A stretch of DNA of 64,000 bases from Halorientalis persicus (GTDB taxonomy: Archaea; Halobacteriota; Halobacteria; Halobacteriales; Haloarculaceae). The stretch is taken from the NCBI RefSeq assembly GCF_900110215.1, contig NZ_FOCX01000004.1:62001-126000 (forward strand). Direction: 5' to 3'. Of this stretch, positions 43,524-52,035 are shown in pieces. The position numbers and the translations under genes are program-made. Under the pieces are notes generated by a model. It did not search any database. It was not told the DNA's origin and saw only the letters and a list, made by a program, of their open reading frames with translations. The stretch's first letter is position 1, and each line of letters starts with the position of its first letter.

Positions 43524-45470
43524 ATGTCAGGGGCATCTGGTACAGCCGGGGCGAGTGCGCCAGGGGACGAGAGTCTCCGGGACGCGCTCGCGACGTTCGT
43601 ATCGTACATTCCGGACGGGACGACGATTCCCGAGTCGACGTGGCGGGCGCGCCACCGAAACGTGATCGCCGCGACGCTGTTGCAATTGCCGATCTGGTTT
43701 CTCCTCGGAATCTACAGCGGCACGACGCCCATCGCGGAGGCACGGATTCCGGCGACGCCGCTTCCGTTGATCCTGCTGGAGATCGGGATCGTGTTCGGGC
43801 TCGCCGCACTGGCCTGGGCCGGTCCGTTCTCGCGGCGCGTCCGGACCGCACTGGCGATAACCAGTCTTCTGGCCTCGTCGGTTGTCCTCGTGCAGTTCTC
43901 GGGCGGGTACATCGAGGCGCACTTCCACTTCTTCGTCGCGATGGCGGTCGTCGCGACCTACGAGGACTGGCTCCCGTTCGCGCTCGGCCTGGGATACGTT
44001 GTCTTCACTCACGGTGTCTTCGGAACCATCGAGGCCAGTCGCGTGTACAACCACACGGCCGCGATCAACAACCCGTGGGTCTGGGGGCTCATCCACGGGA
44101 TCTTCGTCCTCTTTCTGGCGCTCGCGCTCATGTCGAACTGGGTGTCGACCGAACGCTCCCGCGAGGACGCCCGCGAACAGCTGGCACAGGCACGAGACCG
44201 CGCCCAGCAGATCGACGATCTGGAGGCCAAGCAGGCCGAGATCGAACGGAAGCGTGAGGAGGCAGAACAGGCACAGGCCGACGCCGAACGCAAGATGGGC
44301 GAGGTACGCGAGCGCAACGAGCGCCTCGAACGGGTCGCCAACCGGTACCGGACCCAGATGGATCGGGCGGCGGACGGCGACCTGAGCGCCCGTGTCGAGG
44401 TCGACGACGAGAACGATGCGATGGGCGAGATCGGGACGGCGTTCAACGAGATGCTCACGGAACTGGAGTCGACGGTCGACGAGATCCAGGCCTTCGCCGA
44501 CGAGGTCGTGACGGAGAGCGATCAGGTCTCGACCGAAGCCGCCGAGGCACGGACTGCTTCGGAGTCGCTCACGGAGTCCGTCCAGCGGATCACGTCCGCC
44601 ACCGACCAGCAGCGCGAGAAACTCGAAGCCACGGCCGACGAGATGACCGATCTGTCGGCGACCATCGAAGAAGTGGCCGCCTCGGCCGAGACCGTCGCCG
44701 AGAGTTCACAGGCGACGGCCGACGTGGCCGACCGCGGCGAGCAGACCGCCCACCGTGCCCGCGAGCAGGCCCAGGACGTACGGGCGGCCATCGAGACGAC
44801 CGTCGAACGTGTCGAGTCACTCGACGCGCAGATGGACGAGATCGGCGAGATCGTCGAGTTGATCGGCGACATCGCCGAGCAGACGAATATGCTCGCGCTG
44901 AACGCCAATATCGAAGCCGCCCGTGCCGGGAACGGTGGCGGTGGGGACGCTGGCGAGGGCTTCGCTGTCGTCGCGAACGAGGTGAAGAACCTCGCGGAGG
45001 AGACGCGGTCGGCCGCGGGCGACATCGAAGGGCTCATCGAGGGCACCCGTGCGGAGAGTCAGGCGGCAGTCACGAAAGCACAGGAAGCCGAATCGAGCGT
45101 CGTCGAGGGGATCGACGCGATCAACGACGCCGTGGCGGCGTTCGAGGACGTCGCCGAGAACGCCGCCGAAACCGACAGCGGCGTCCAGGAGATCAGCGAC
45201 ACGGTCGACGAGCAGGCCGCGTCCACGGAGGAGGCCGTCGCGATGATCGACGAAGTGACGGATCTGAGCCGGGAGACGGCCGAGGAGACGGACACGGTGT
45301 CGTCGGTCGCCCAGAGACAGTCCGCGTCGATCTCGGAGGTCGACACCGCCGTCTCGACGCTGCGGACCCGCGCCGAGGATCTGCAGTCGCTGCTGTCGCA
45401 GTTCACGGTTCAGCCGGGGAGTCGAGACGCGACGGGCTCGAAACCCACAGCCGGCGACGGTGGTCGGTGA
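43524..45470 (+). CDS. haloarchaeal transducer (methyl-accepting chemotaxis protein)
   Basis: 648 residues. A membrane domain with about six helices (~45-205) contains [11 protein letters not shown] (His133, His135) and FTHGVFG (His163), residues that could bind a metal or haem. A HAMP domain follows (~275-325, [17 protein letters not shown]), then the long methylation/signalling coiled coil with hairpin tip [19 protein letters not shown] and [20 protein letters not shown]. It would signal through CheA/CheW. The ligand is unknown. A TTATTTG box ~25 nt upstream of the ATG suggests a leaderless start. Confidence 0.93.
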   Translation: MSGASGTAGASAPGDESLRDALATFVSYIPDGTTIPESTWRARHRNVIAATLLQLPIWFLLGIYSGTTPIAEARIPATPLPLILLEIGIVFGLAALAWAGPFSRRVRTALAITSLLASSVVLVQFSGGYIEAHFHFFVAMAVVATYEDWLPFALGLGYVVFTHGVFGTIEASRVYNHTAAINNPWVWGLIHGIFVLFLALALMSNWVSTERSREDAREQLAQARDRAQQIDDLEAKQAEIERKREEAEQAQADAERKMGEVRERNERLERVANRYRTQMDRAADGDLSARVEVDDENDAMGEIGTAFNEMLTELESTVDEIQAFADEVVTESDQVSTEAAEARTASESLTESVQRITSATDQQREKLEATADEMTDLSATIEEVAASAETVAESSQATADVADRGEQTAHRAREQAQDVRAAIETTVERVESLDAQMDEIGEIVELIGDIAEQTNMLALNANIEAARAGNGGGGDAGEGFAVVANEVKNLAEETRSAAGDIEGLIEGTRAESQAAVTKAQEAESSVVEGIDAINDAVAAFEDVAENAAETDSGVQEISDTVDEQAASTEEAVAMIDEVTDLSRETAEETDTVSSVAQRQSASISEVDTAVSTLRTRAEDLQSLLSQFTVQPGSRDATGSKPTAGDGGR

Positions 45471-45554
45471 GACGCTGAATTTTCCCTGCTGAACTTTCAC
45501 TCAGTCGGGTGCCACGTTCCGAGACGGGGATACTTTCTAGTCAGCACAGAGAAA

Positions 45555-45563
45555 ATATTTATA
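45555..45563 (+). promoter_or_regulatory. TATA box before a leaderless GTG start
   Basis: ATATTTATA lies 22-30 nt upstream of GTG 45585 in an AT-rich stretch (45541-45575). The spacing places the transcription start at or next to the GTG, supporting that codon as the real start. Confidence 0.55.
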
Positions 45564-45584
45564 GGATTGAAATAACGGGTAACC

Positions 45585-46340
45585 GTGGATTCGAGAACCG
45601 AGACCGCGATCTACGTCGTGGTGGGGTTGCTCGTCGTCGGAATTGCTGTGACGGCACTCTCGGCGGCGGGAGATCGAACGATGGTTTCGGAAGTCGTCAG
45701 TGAGGGCGAGCCACCACGTAATGCGACAGTGACGGCGTATTCAGATCTGCCTCGGTCCGCTCAAGTAGTCGTCGATGCGGTAGTCAAACAGGGTCGGACG
45801 ACGCTTTCGACCTACGACGATTATCGGGCCGTCGACGCTCTCGAAGGGGACAGATATATCCGGACAGACGAGGGCGTGTTCTACATCAGAACGACGTCTG
45901 TCGACGGTAGCGGAGGGCTTTTCGAGGGAATCGTGCTCGATTCTCTCCTGGCTATCGGCGGGATACTGATCGGGGCTGGTCTCGTGGTCCGAGATCGGAG
46001 TCGTCACTTCCTCACTCTGATCGCACTCCCGACAGGGGCAACCGTCGCACTCGTGAGTGCGAACGCTCTCGCCGCCCCGACGCTGTCGGTCGTCGACTGG
46101 TTCGGCAACGTTTCGTTCGGTCTCGCAGCCGGAGTCCCCGTGTTGACTGGCATCGCACTTCGACGGCGAGAGTACGACGTTGGTGTGATGGCGATGAGCA
46201 CTTTGCTCCTCTCGGTGGCAGTGCTTCTGTCGGGGAACACGCTTTCCGCGCTCTATCTGCTACTGCCACTACTTCTGCTCGGGCTTCCCGGAACGGGATT
46301 CGGCTGGTGGCTCGAGAATCGGAGCGCCGAGAGGGCGTAG
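45585..46340 (+). CDS. multi-pass membrane protein of unknown function
   Basis: 251 residues from a GTG start. One N-terminal helix (IYVVVGLLVVGIAVTALSA), an extracellular domain of ~90 residues (ATVTAYSDLPRSAQVVVDAV; YDDYRAVDALEGDRYIRTDE), then five hydrophobic helices. The middle domain resembles haloarchaeal extracellular DUF7979-like segments; this is a weak impression. Codon use is less GC-biased than its neighbours, which may indicate later acquisition. No operon partner. Confidence 0.65.
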   Translation: MDSRTETAIYVVVGLLVVGIAVTALSAAGDRTMVSEVVSEGEPPRNATVTAYSDLPRSAQVVVDAVVKQGRTTLSTYDDYRAVDALEGDRYIRTDEGVFYIRTTSVDGSGGLFEGIVLDSLLAIGGILIGAGLVVRDRSRHFLTLIALPTGATVALVSANALAAPTLSVVDWFGNVSFGLAAGVPVLTGIALRRREYDVGVMAMSTLLLSVAVLLSGNTLSALYLLLPLLLLGLPGTGFGWWLENRSAERA

Positions 46341-46455
46341 CTCGGCAGTTGTACTACCCGAATGTTCGATCAGGTCACACTCCCACTGTAGCCGCCGTTG
46401 CACACGCCTCTCGTCGAAACTAGCATCCGCGCGAGTGAAACGAGCGCGGTTCACC

Positions 46456-46627
46456 GTCAGAGCAAAGCTCTGACGAGCGCCCCCTCGTTCCCTGCGGTCA
46501 CTCGCGGGCACACTCGACGCGACCGCTGGTCGCGTCGAGGCAGTTTTTATACTAAATTTTTGCGAGGAGTGGTTCGGGCGGAGCGCGAACCCGACGAAGT
46601 AAAAATTCAGTCGATGAAAATTCAGTC
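46456..46627 (+). repeat. two-hairpin element, site E, downstream of the DUF5786 gene
   Basis: Hairpin 0: GTCAGAGC-aaa-GCTCTGAC (46456-46474). Hairpin 1: CTCGACGCGACC-gct-GGTCGCGTCGAG (46513-46539), followed by TTTTT. Hairpin 2: 46551-46611, ACTAAATTTTTGC...AAAAATTCAGT around the shared GAGTGG...CCCGA core. An 11-bp repeat AAAATTCAGTC (46602-46612 and 46617-46627) includes the stop codon region of the minus-strand gene. The rest of 46341-46621 has no gene. Confidence 0.75.
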
Positions 46628-46792
46628 CTCTTTCATGTGCTGGAGCTGGTCGACCAGCTCCTCGGTGTCCTTGTCGGACTGGAACTCGACGTCGCCGGTG
46701 TCGTGGTCCTCGTGGACGTTGACGGCCTCGTCCTCGTCGGCTTCGACGCTCTGATCTTTCTGCTCGCTTTCGTCGTAGCTTCCAAAGCCCAT
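46622..46792 (-). CDS. DUF5786-type small acidic protein
   Basis: 56 residues from the ATG at 46792, starting MGFGSYDESEQKDQ, a start typical of haloarchaeal DUF5786 proteins. Very acidic with no cysteines, no membrane segment; ends VDQLQHMKED. Function unknown. Its 3' end abuts the site E hairpins. Confidence 0.82.
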   Translation of the reverse strand: MGFGSYDESEQKDQSVEADEDEAVNVHEDHDTGDVEFQSDKDTEELVDQLQHMKED

Positions 46793-46905
46793 TGTGTACA
46801 ACCGCAGAGACTCCCGGAGTAAAACTGCCCCGGTCTCGCGGTGCTGTGAGTGTGACTCCCCACCACGCCACCGGGACTTTTGAGCGGGCCCGTCCAAGCG
46901 AGGCT

Positions 46906-47745
46906 ATGTCACGAAGTGACGAGTTCGTCACCGTCGATGGGATCGAGATCCACTACTCGGCGTGGGGCAACTCCGCCGATCCCCCAGTGCTGTGCGTTCA
47001 CGGGCTCTCCCGGAACGGACGGGACTTCGATCCGCTGGCCCGCGACCTGCAGGACGACTACCACGTCATCTGTCCGGACATACCGGGGCGGGGCTGGAGC
47101 GAGTGGGCAGACGAACCGGCCGAGCGCTACACCAACGCGGCGCTGGTCGAGACGCTTGTCGGGTTCTGTGACGCCTTGGAACTCGAATCGCTCCGGTACG
47201 TCGGCACGTCCATGGGCGGTGGACTGGGGATGGCGCTGGCTGGGGGGCCACTCGCCGACCGGATCGAGCGGCTGGTGGTCAACGACGTGCCGCCGAACCC
47301 GGAGGCAGACGCCGAGCCCGAAGCGATGGGCCGGATCGTCGAGTACGTCCCGAACCCGCCGACGGTCGGGACGCTCTCGGAACTGGAGGACTACTTCAGA
47401 GACCTGTACGAGGGGCGGTTCAGCGAGATGACCGACGACGAGTACCGCCGGTTGACGATGACCTCGGCGCGGCGGACCGGGGACGGCGACTTCGCGCCGG
47501 CGTACGACCCCGAGATTCTCGTCTCGGGCGAGGACGACGGGCCGGACCCCTGGGACGTGTGGGCGGCCATCGACGTGCCGATCCTGCTGTTCCGTGGCGT
47601 CGACTCCGACATCCTGCCGGCGGATGCCTACGAGCGAATGCTCGACGTGCAACCGGACGCCGAGACGGTCGAGATCGACTGCGGGCACGCGCCGGCGCTG
47701 AACACGCCCGAACAGATCGAGCCGATCCGGGAGTTTTTCGCCTGA
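46906..47745 (+). CDS. alpha/beta hydrolase
   Basis: 279-residue alpha/beta-fold hydrolase. Oxyanion region VLCVHGLSRNGRDF, nucleophile elbow GTSMGGGLG (Ser), acid in FRGVDSDIL (Asp) and His in CGHAPAL. Cap domain residues ~150-205. Likely an esterase or lactonase; substrate unknown. Start ATG 46906 fits the family N-terminus (FVTVDGIEIHYSAWG). A second hydrolase follows 77 bp later but is only distantly similar. Confidence 0.88.
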   Translation: MSRSDEFVTVDGIEIHYSAWGNSADPPVLCVHGLSRNGRDFDPLARDLQDDYHVICPDIPGRGWSEWADEPAERYTNAALVETLVGFCDALELESLRYVGTSMGGGLGMALAGGPLADRIERLVVNDVPPNPEADAEPEAMGRIVEYVPNPPTVGTLSELEDYFRDLYEGRFSEMTDDEYRRLTMTSARRTGDGDFAPAYDPEILVSGEDDGPDPWDVWAAIDVPILLFRGVDSDILPADAYERMLDVQPDAETVEIDCGHAPALNTPEQIEPIREFFA

Positions 47746-47822
47746 GTCGTGGCGGTACTTCAACACTCCAAGTAGTGAGAGAAGGGGTTATTCTGGTCAC
47801 CCCACAACGCGGAAGCCCGCTC

Positions 47823-48590
47823 ATGTTCACGGTCGAATCCGCAGATGGAACGGAGATCGCGTGCGAACGAACCGGTGACGGCCAGCCGCTCGTGCTGGTC
47901 CACGGTGGGTCCGGGACGCACCACAGCTGGGACGCGCTGGTGCCCCTTCTCACCGAGGCGTTCACGGTCGTCGCTCCCGACCGCCGGGGACGGGGCGAGA
48001 GCGGTGACTCGGACGCGTACAGCCTCGACCGCGAGGTCGCGGACGTACGGGCGGTCGTCGAGGCGGTCGAGGGGGAGCCGATCCTGTTCGGGCACTCTTT
48101 CGGTGGACTGGTCTCGCTGGAAGTCGCCAGCGACGGCGGGCTCGCCGGTACCATTCTCTACGAGCCGGCCATTCTGGTTGGCGAGCATCGCGGTGACGAC
48201 CTGGCCGCCCGGATGGACGCCCACCTCGACGAGGGCGAGCGCCGCGAGGCGATGGCAGCGTTCTTCCGAGATTCGGGGGAGGTCGATGATCCCGAACGGC
48301 TTCCGTTCTGGCCAGAGGGGGTGAACTTCCACCTCGCGGAGACGGTCGTGCGGGAGAATTACGCCGTCGAGGACTACCGGCTGGCCGACGACCTCACACT
48401 TCCACAGCGGACGCTTCTCCTGACGGGCGAACGCGGGCCGACACACCTGCGGGACGCGGTACGGGAACTGGACGACCGGCTGGCCGACGCCGAGGTGGCT
48501 GAGCTGGAGAGTGTGGGCCACACGGCGATCTTCTCGGACCCCGCGCAGGTCGCCACGGAAGTCAGGCGGTTCGCGGCGGCGGTGCGGTAG
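47823..48590 (+). CDS. alpha/beta hydrolase
   Basis: 255 residues. VLVHGGSGTHHSWDALVP (oxyanion), GHSFGGLVSLE (nucleophile Ser), and the C-terminal SVGHTAIFSDP (His). The acid residue is less clear (Glu or Asp near LLTGERGP). Small cap domain. Substrate unknown. The gene is followed immediately by site D hairpins. Confidence 0.87.
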   Translation: MFTVESADGTEIACERTGDGQPLVLVHGGSGTHHSWDALVPLLTEAFTVVAPDRRGRGESGDSDAYSLDREVADVRAVVEAVEGEPILFGHSFGGLVSLEVASDGGLAGTILYEPAILVGEHRGDDLAARMDAHLDEGERREAMAAFFRDSGEVDDPERLPFWPEGVNFHLAETVVRENYAVEDYRLADDLTLPQRTLLLTGERGPTHLRDAVRELDDRLADAEVAELESVGHTAIFSDPAQVATEVRRFAAAVR

Positions 48591-48619
48591 CGGAGGCGGT
48601 AGCGAAAGATGTCGAGCAT

Positions 48620-48741
48620 CCGCGCGCCTGTGGCGCGCGGTTCTACGCGAGCGCGGCATCGCCGCGCTCGCGCCTTTTTCGCCCACGTTTTTGCAAGCGG
48701 GGGTGGCGGCTCGCCGCCACCCCCCGCAGTAAAAAGGTGGG
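48620..48741 (+). repeat. two-hairpin element, site D
   Basis: Three hairpins: CCGCGCGCC-tgt-GGCGCGCGG (48620-48640), CGAGCGCGGC-atc-GCCGCGCTCG (48648-48670) followed by TTTTT, then 48682-48741: CCCACgTTTTTGC...GCAGTAAAAAgGTGGG with a near-perfect GGTGGCGGC/GCCGCCACC inner stem. The gene-end repeat is only nine bases (GCGGTAGCG around the stop at 48590 and again ~12 bp on). It fills the 189-bp gap before the TRAM gene. Confidence 0.8.
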
Positions 48742-48779
48742 TCGTAAGCGTTTAATTGCCCCTCTGACTACGCCTCAGT

Positions 48780-49256
48780 ATGCCGGATTGTCCACTGGCC
48801 GACGACTGCCCCAGTTTTAGCGAACGAATCGAAGGCATGGGGTGCCAGCACTACGGGGACCGTGGCGGCGCGGAGTGGTGCAATCACTACAACCAGCCGA
48901 TCCGCGACCTGAAAGAACAGCCGGTCCAGCCGGGCGAGGAAGTCGTCGTGACGGTCGAAGACATCCACGAGAGTGGGGCCGGCGTTGGCCGCACCGAGGA
49001 CGGGTTCATCGTGATGGTCGACGGCGTTCTGCCGGAGGCCCGGTCTCGCGTACAGATCACGCGCGTCCACTCGAACCACGCCAAGGCCGAGGAGATCGAG
49101 CGGCTGCCACTGGAAGACGAGGACGAGGAGGCAGACGACGACGCGGAAGCGGCCGAGGTCGGCGACGAGGCCGAGACCGACGAGGTCGACGAGGACGAAG
49201 ACGAAGACGAGGACGATCCACACCTCGGGAGCCGGGACAACTTCTGGGGCAGCTAG
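48780..49256 (+). CDS. TRAM-domain protein with Cys-rich N-terminus
   Basis: 158 residues. Four N-terminal cysteines (4, 10, 22, 34) probably bind zinc or a cluster. A TRAM domain (~50-110: PGEEVVVTVEDIHESGAGVG, GFIVMVDGVLPEARSRVQI), an RNA-binding beta barrel. The last ~45 residues are an acidic tail. Archaeal TRAM proteins bind tRNA/rRNA and act as RNA chaperones. Likely cytoplasmic RNA binder; partner unknown. Confidence 0.87.
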   Translation: MPDCPLADDCPSFSERIEGMGCQHYGDRGGAEWCNHYNQPIRDLKEQPVQPGEEVVVTVEDIHESGAGVGRTEDGFIVMVDGVLPEARSRVQITRVHSNHAKAEEIERLPLEDEDEEADDDAEAAEVGDEAETDEVDEDEDEDEDDPHLGSRDNFWGS

Positions 49257-49392
49257 GGCGGTCCGCGGGGTCGTGACCGGCAGGACTGTGGACAATCCAG
49301 TCCGCCGGCGGTCGCAGTTCGGTGGCCGTTCGGACGGTGGGTTTTTCGCGGGGGCGGTGCTACGCTGTGCAACGGACGCGTGGGAGACACGA

Positions 49393-49866
49393 ATGACTGA
49401 CGACGAGATCGACGTCGACGGGATTCTCGACCGGGCGGGATTCGATTCCGCGGAGAACGTTCTGACGCGGCGACAGGCGGAAGTGCTGGCACTGCGCGAG
49501 CGCGGGCTGGCCCAGGCCGAAATCGCCGACCTGCTGGGTACGTCACGAGCGAACGTCTCCAGCGTCGAGTCCAGCGCTCGTGACAACGTCTCGAAGGCGC
49601 GCGAGACGATCGCGTTCGCGGAGACGCTGCGCGCGCCGGTCCGGATCACCGTCGAGCCGGGGACGGACCTCTACGACGTGCCGGCGCGGGTGTTCGCGGA
49701 GTGTGACGAGGTCGGTGTGAAGGTGAACCACACGGCCCCGGAACTGATGAAGCGGATCAGCGACGAGGCGGGCGACGCGGTGGTCGGGCGCAACGTCGAG
49801 CGGCGGCTGTTCGTCGGCGTCACCAGCGACGGGGCAGTGCGGGTGCGCCAGCGGCCCGAGGAGTGA
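49393..49866 (+). CDS. Tfx-family DNA-binding protein
   Basis: 157 residues. N-terminal LuxR/Tfx helix-turn-helix: LTRRQAEVLALRERGLAQAEIADLLGTSRANVSSVESSA (key part RGLAQAEIADLLGTSRANVS). The C-terminal domain (PVRITVEPGTDLYDVPARVF) matches Tfx, which regulates molybdoenzyme genes in methanogens. Targets here are unknown. Start ATG 49393 begins MTDDEIDVDGILDRAGF. Confidence 0.85.
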   Translation: MTDDEIDVDGILDRAGFDSAENVLTRRQAEVLALRERGLAQAEIADLLGTSRANVSSVESSARDNVSKARETIAFAETLRAPVRITVEPGTDLYDVPARVFAECDEVGVKVNHTAPELMKRISDEAGDAVVGRNVERRLFVGVTSDGAVRVRQRPEE

Positions 49867-49899
49867 GCCTTTTAGCCGTCGGCGCTCGTCGGCCCGGAT

Positions 49900-50685
49900 A
49901 TGGATCTCGAACTCGACGGGAACGCGGTACTGTGCACGGCAGCCAGCAGCGGCCTCGGGCTGGCCAGCGCCGAGGCGTTCGCCCGCGAGGGCGCGGACGT
50001 GGCGATCTGTGGCCGCTCGGCCGACCGACTCGACGAGGCCGAGGCCGACCTGCAGGAACTCGGCGACGGCGACGTGCTGGCCGTCGAGGCCGACATCACC
50101 GAGGCCGACGACATCGAGCGCTTCGTCGCCGAGACGGTCGACGCGTTCGGCGGGCTGGATCACGTCGTCACGAGCGCAGGCGGCCCGCCGAGCGGCCCCT
50201 TCCTCGACATGGACGACGAGGACTTCTACTCGGCGTACGACCTGCTGGTGATGAGCGTCGTGCGGACCACTCGCGAGGCCTATCCGCACTTGCAGGACAG
50301 CGACGCCGGGACCGTGGTCAACATCACCTCCCGGTCGGTCCAGGAGGTCATCGACGGCCTGGTCCTCTCGAACTCGGTCCGCCGGGCGGTGATCGGGCTG
50401 ATGAAGACCCAGGCTCGGGAGTTCGCGCCCGACGTGCGGGTCAACGCGGTCCTGCCGGGGGCCCACGAGACCAGTCGGATCGAAGAGCTGATCGAGCAGA
50501 ACATCGACCGCGGCGAGTACGACGATTACGACGAGGGGCTGGACGACTGGTCGGACGGCATTCCCCTCGAACGGATCGGCGACCCCGAGGAGCTGGGCGA
50601 GACGGTGGCGTGGCTCTCCAGCGAGGCGGCGAGTTACGTCACCGGCGCGGCGGTGCCGGTCGACGGCGGGAGTCTGCGGAGTTAA
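49900..50685 (+). CDS. SDR-family protein lacking the usual Tyr-x3-Lys
   Basis: 261-residue Rossmann-fold protein. Cofactor loop TAASSGLGLA and C-terminal YVTGAAVPVDGGSLRS are typical of SDRs. The catalytic Ser is in VNITSRSV (Ser144), but the Tyr-x3-Lys site reads LVLSNSVRR (154-162), with no Tyr or Lys. Such LxLSN-type SDRs form a recognisable subgroup, often labelled oxidoreductases; activity is uncertain. It overlaps the convergent guanylyltransferase gene by 4 bp (shared TTAA). Confidence 0.85.
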   Translation: MDLELDGNAVLCTAASSGLGLASAEAFAREGADVAICGRSADRLDEAEADLQELGDGDVLAVEADITEADDIERFVAETVDAFGGLDHVVTSAGGPPSGPFLDMDDEDFYSAYDLLVMSVVRTTREAYPHLQDSDAGTVVNITSRSVQEVIDGLVLSNSVRRAVIGLMKTQAREFAPDVRVNAVLPGAHETSRIEELIEQNIDRGEYDDYDEGLDDWSDGIPLERIGDPEELGETVAWLSSEAASYVTGAAVPVDGGSLRS

Positions 50686-51680
50686 TACCGGTCTTCCTCG
50701 CGCAACTGCGCAACAACCTCGCGGACTTCCTGTGCGCGGTCTTTTGGGATCACCAGCGTTCGGTCACCGTAGCTGGCGATCACCAGGTCTGAGACGCCGA
50801 CGGCACTGACGTGGCCGTCGGTGGCGACGACGTTGTCGGTGGCGTCGGAACGTAGCGCGTCACCCAGCACCACGTTGCCCGCCTCGTCGGCCTCGAAGAG
50901 GCGTTCGACGGCGTCCCACGACCCGAGGTCGTCCCACTCGAAACTCGCGGGGACGACGTAGGCCTTGTCGGTGCGTTCGAGGACGGCGTAGTCGACGCTG
51001 ACGGGATCGACGGCCGCGAAGCCCCGCTCGGGGTCGCCGTCGTCCATGGCCTCGACGAGCGGGCCCAGCGGGGACTGGCGGGCCTCGCCGAGGAAGGCGT
51101 TGGGCGTCCACGCGAAGATGCCAGCGTTCCAGTAGTAGCCCTGATCGACGTACTGCTCGGCGGTGTCGCGGTCGGGCTTCTCTGTGAAGGAGGCGACGGT
51201 GTGGTAGCCGTCTCGTCTTTCCCCTGGTTCGATGTACCCGTAGCCCGACGCGGGGCGGGTGGGTTCGACGCCGACGGTGACGAGGCCGCCGGTGCTGTCG
51301 GCGACCTCGGCGGCGGTGCGGGCGGTGCCGGCGAAGTCGCCGTCGATTCGGTGGTCGCTGGGCAGGGTGACCATGACGGCCTCGCTCAGCTGGTCGCGGA
51401 TGCGGTGGGCCGCGTACACCATGGCTGGGCCCGTGTCTCGCGGTTCGGGCTCGGTGAGGACGGCGGCCTGGGGCGCGTGCTCCCGGACGGACTCGGCGAA
51501 CTCCGGGCGGGTGAGGACGTACACCTCGTCGGCGAAGCCGGCGCGGTCGACGGTGGCCGAGAGCAACGACTGCTCGTGGCCGAACGACTGGAACTGCTTG
51601 GGCCGGTGGCTCCGGCTGGCGGGGTAGAGCCGCGTGCCGGTGCCGCCGGCGAGGACGACGGCGACGAGCGGACGGTCCAT
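50682..51680 (-). CDS. mannose-1-phosphate guanylyltransferase
   Basis: Makes GDP-mannose from mannose-1-phosphate and GTP for surface glycans. 332 residues: VVLAGGTGTRLYPASRSHRPKQF (pyrophosphorylase signature and PKQF), VMVTLPSDHRI, SGYGYIEPGE, FTEKPDRDTAEQY and YYWNAGIFAWTPNAF; SFEWDDLGSWDA near the end is typical of ManC-type enzymes. There is no fused isomerase. Start ATG 51680. Confidence 0.93.
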   Translation of the reverse strand: MDRPLVAVVLAGGTGTRLYPASRSHRPKQFQSFGHEQSLLSATVDRAGFADEVYVLTRPEFAESVREHAPQAAVLTEPEPRDTGPAMVYAAHRIRDQLSEAVMVTLPSDHRIDGDFAGTARTAAEVADSTGGLVTVGVEPTRPASGYGYIEPGERRDGYHTVASFTEKPDRDTAEQYVDQGYYWNAGIFAWTPNAFLGEARQSPLGPLVEAMDDGDPERGFAAVDPVSVDYAVLERTDKAYVVPASFEWDDLGSWDAVERLFEADEAGNVVLGDALRSDATDNVVATDGHVSAVGVSDLVIASYGDRTLVIPKDRAQEVREVVAQLREEDRY

Positions 51681-51711
51681 ACCGGCGTGACGGCCGCTCG
51701 GGGGAAAAAGC

Positions 51712-51993
51712 CTACCAGGTCTCGACGATGCCCTCGCGCACGTCCTCGACACAGCCCCGGCAGTCGCGGTGGTCGGGGTCGAAACACTCCGGGCGGCCGT
51801 CCTCGTCGAGCGTGACGGCGCGTCTCTCGGCGTAGCGGCGACAGACGAGCTTCGCGCGGCCCCGGTCGTCCTGCGGGAGGTCGGCCAGCGCGGCCCGCTT
51901 GGCGTCGCTGTAGGCGCGTCTGGCCTCGGCGAACTGGTCGCCGGCCGACCGGAGGTTCTCGACGAACCGACTGAGTCGCCCGTCATCGTCCAT
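51712..51993 (-). CDS. DUF7091-like small haloarchaeal protein
   Basis: 93 residues, helical N-terminus (FVENLRSAGDQFAEARRAYSD) and a C-terminal cluster of three Cys (CFDPDHRDCRGCVEDV) plus one upstream (KLVCRRYAERR), possibly metal-binding. Function unknown. It lies 31 bp before the guanylyltransferase gene on the same strand. Confidence 0.75.
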   Translation of the reverse strand: MDDDGRLSRFVENLRSAGDQFAEARRAYSDAKRAALADLPQDDRGRAKLVCRRYAERRAVTLDEDGRPECFDPDHRDCRGCVEDVREGIVETW

Positions 51994-52035
51994 ACTCGAA
52001 GTTGGCGGGCCGGCTACTAAGGGACGGCGTTCGGG

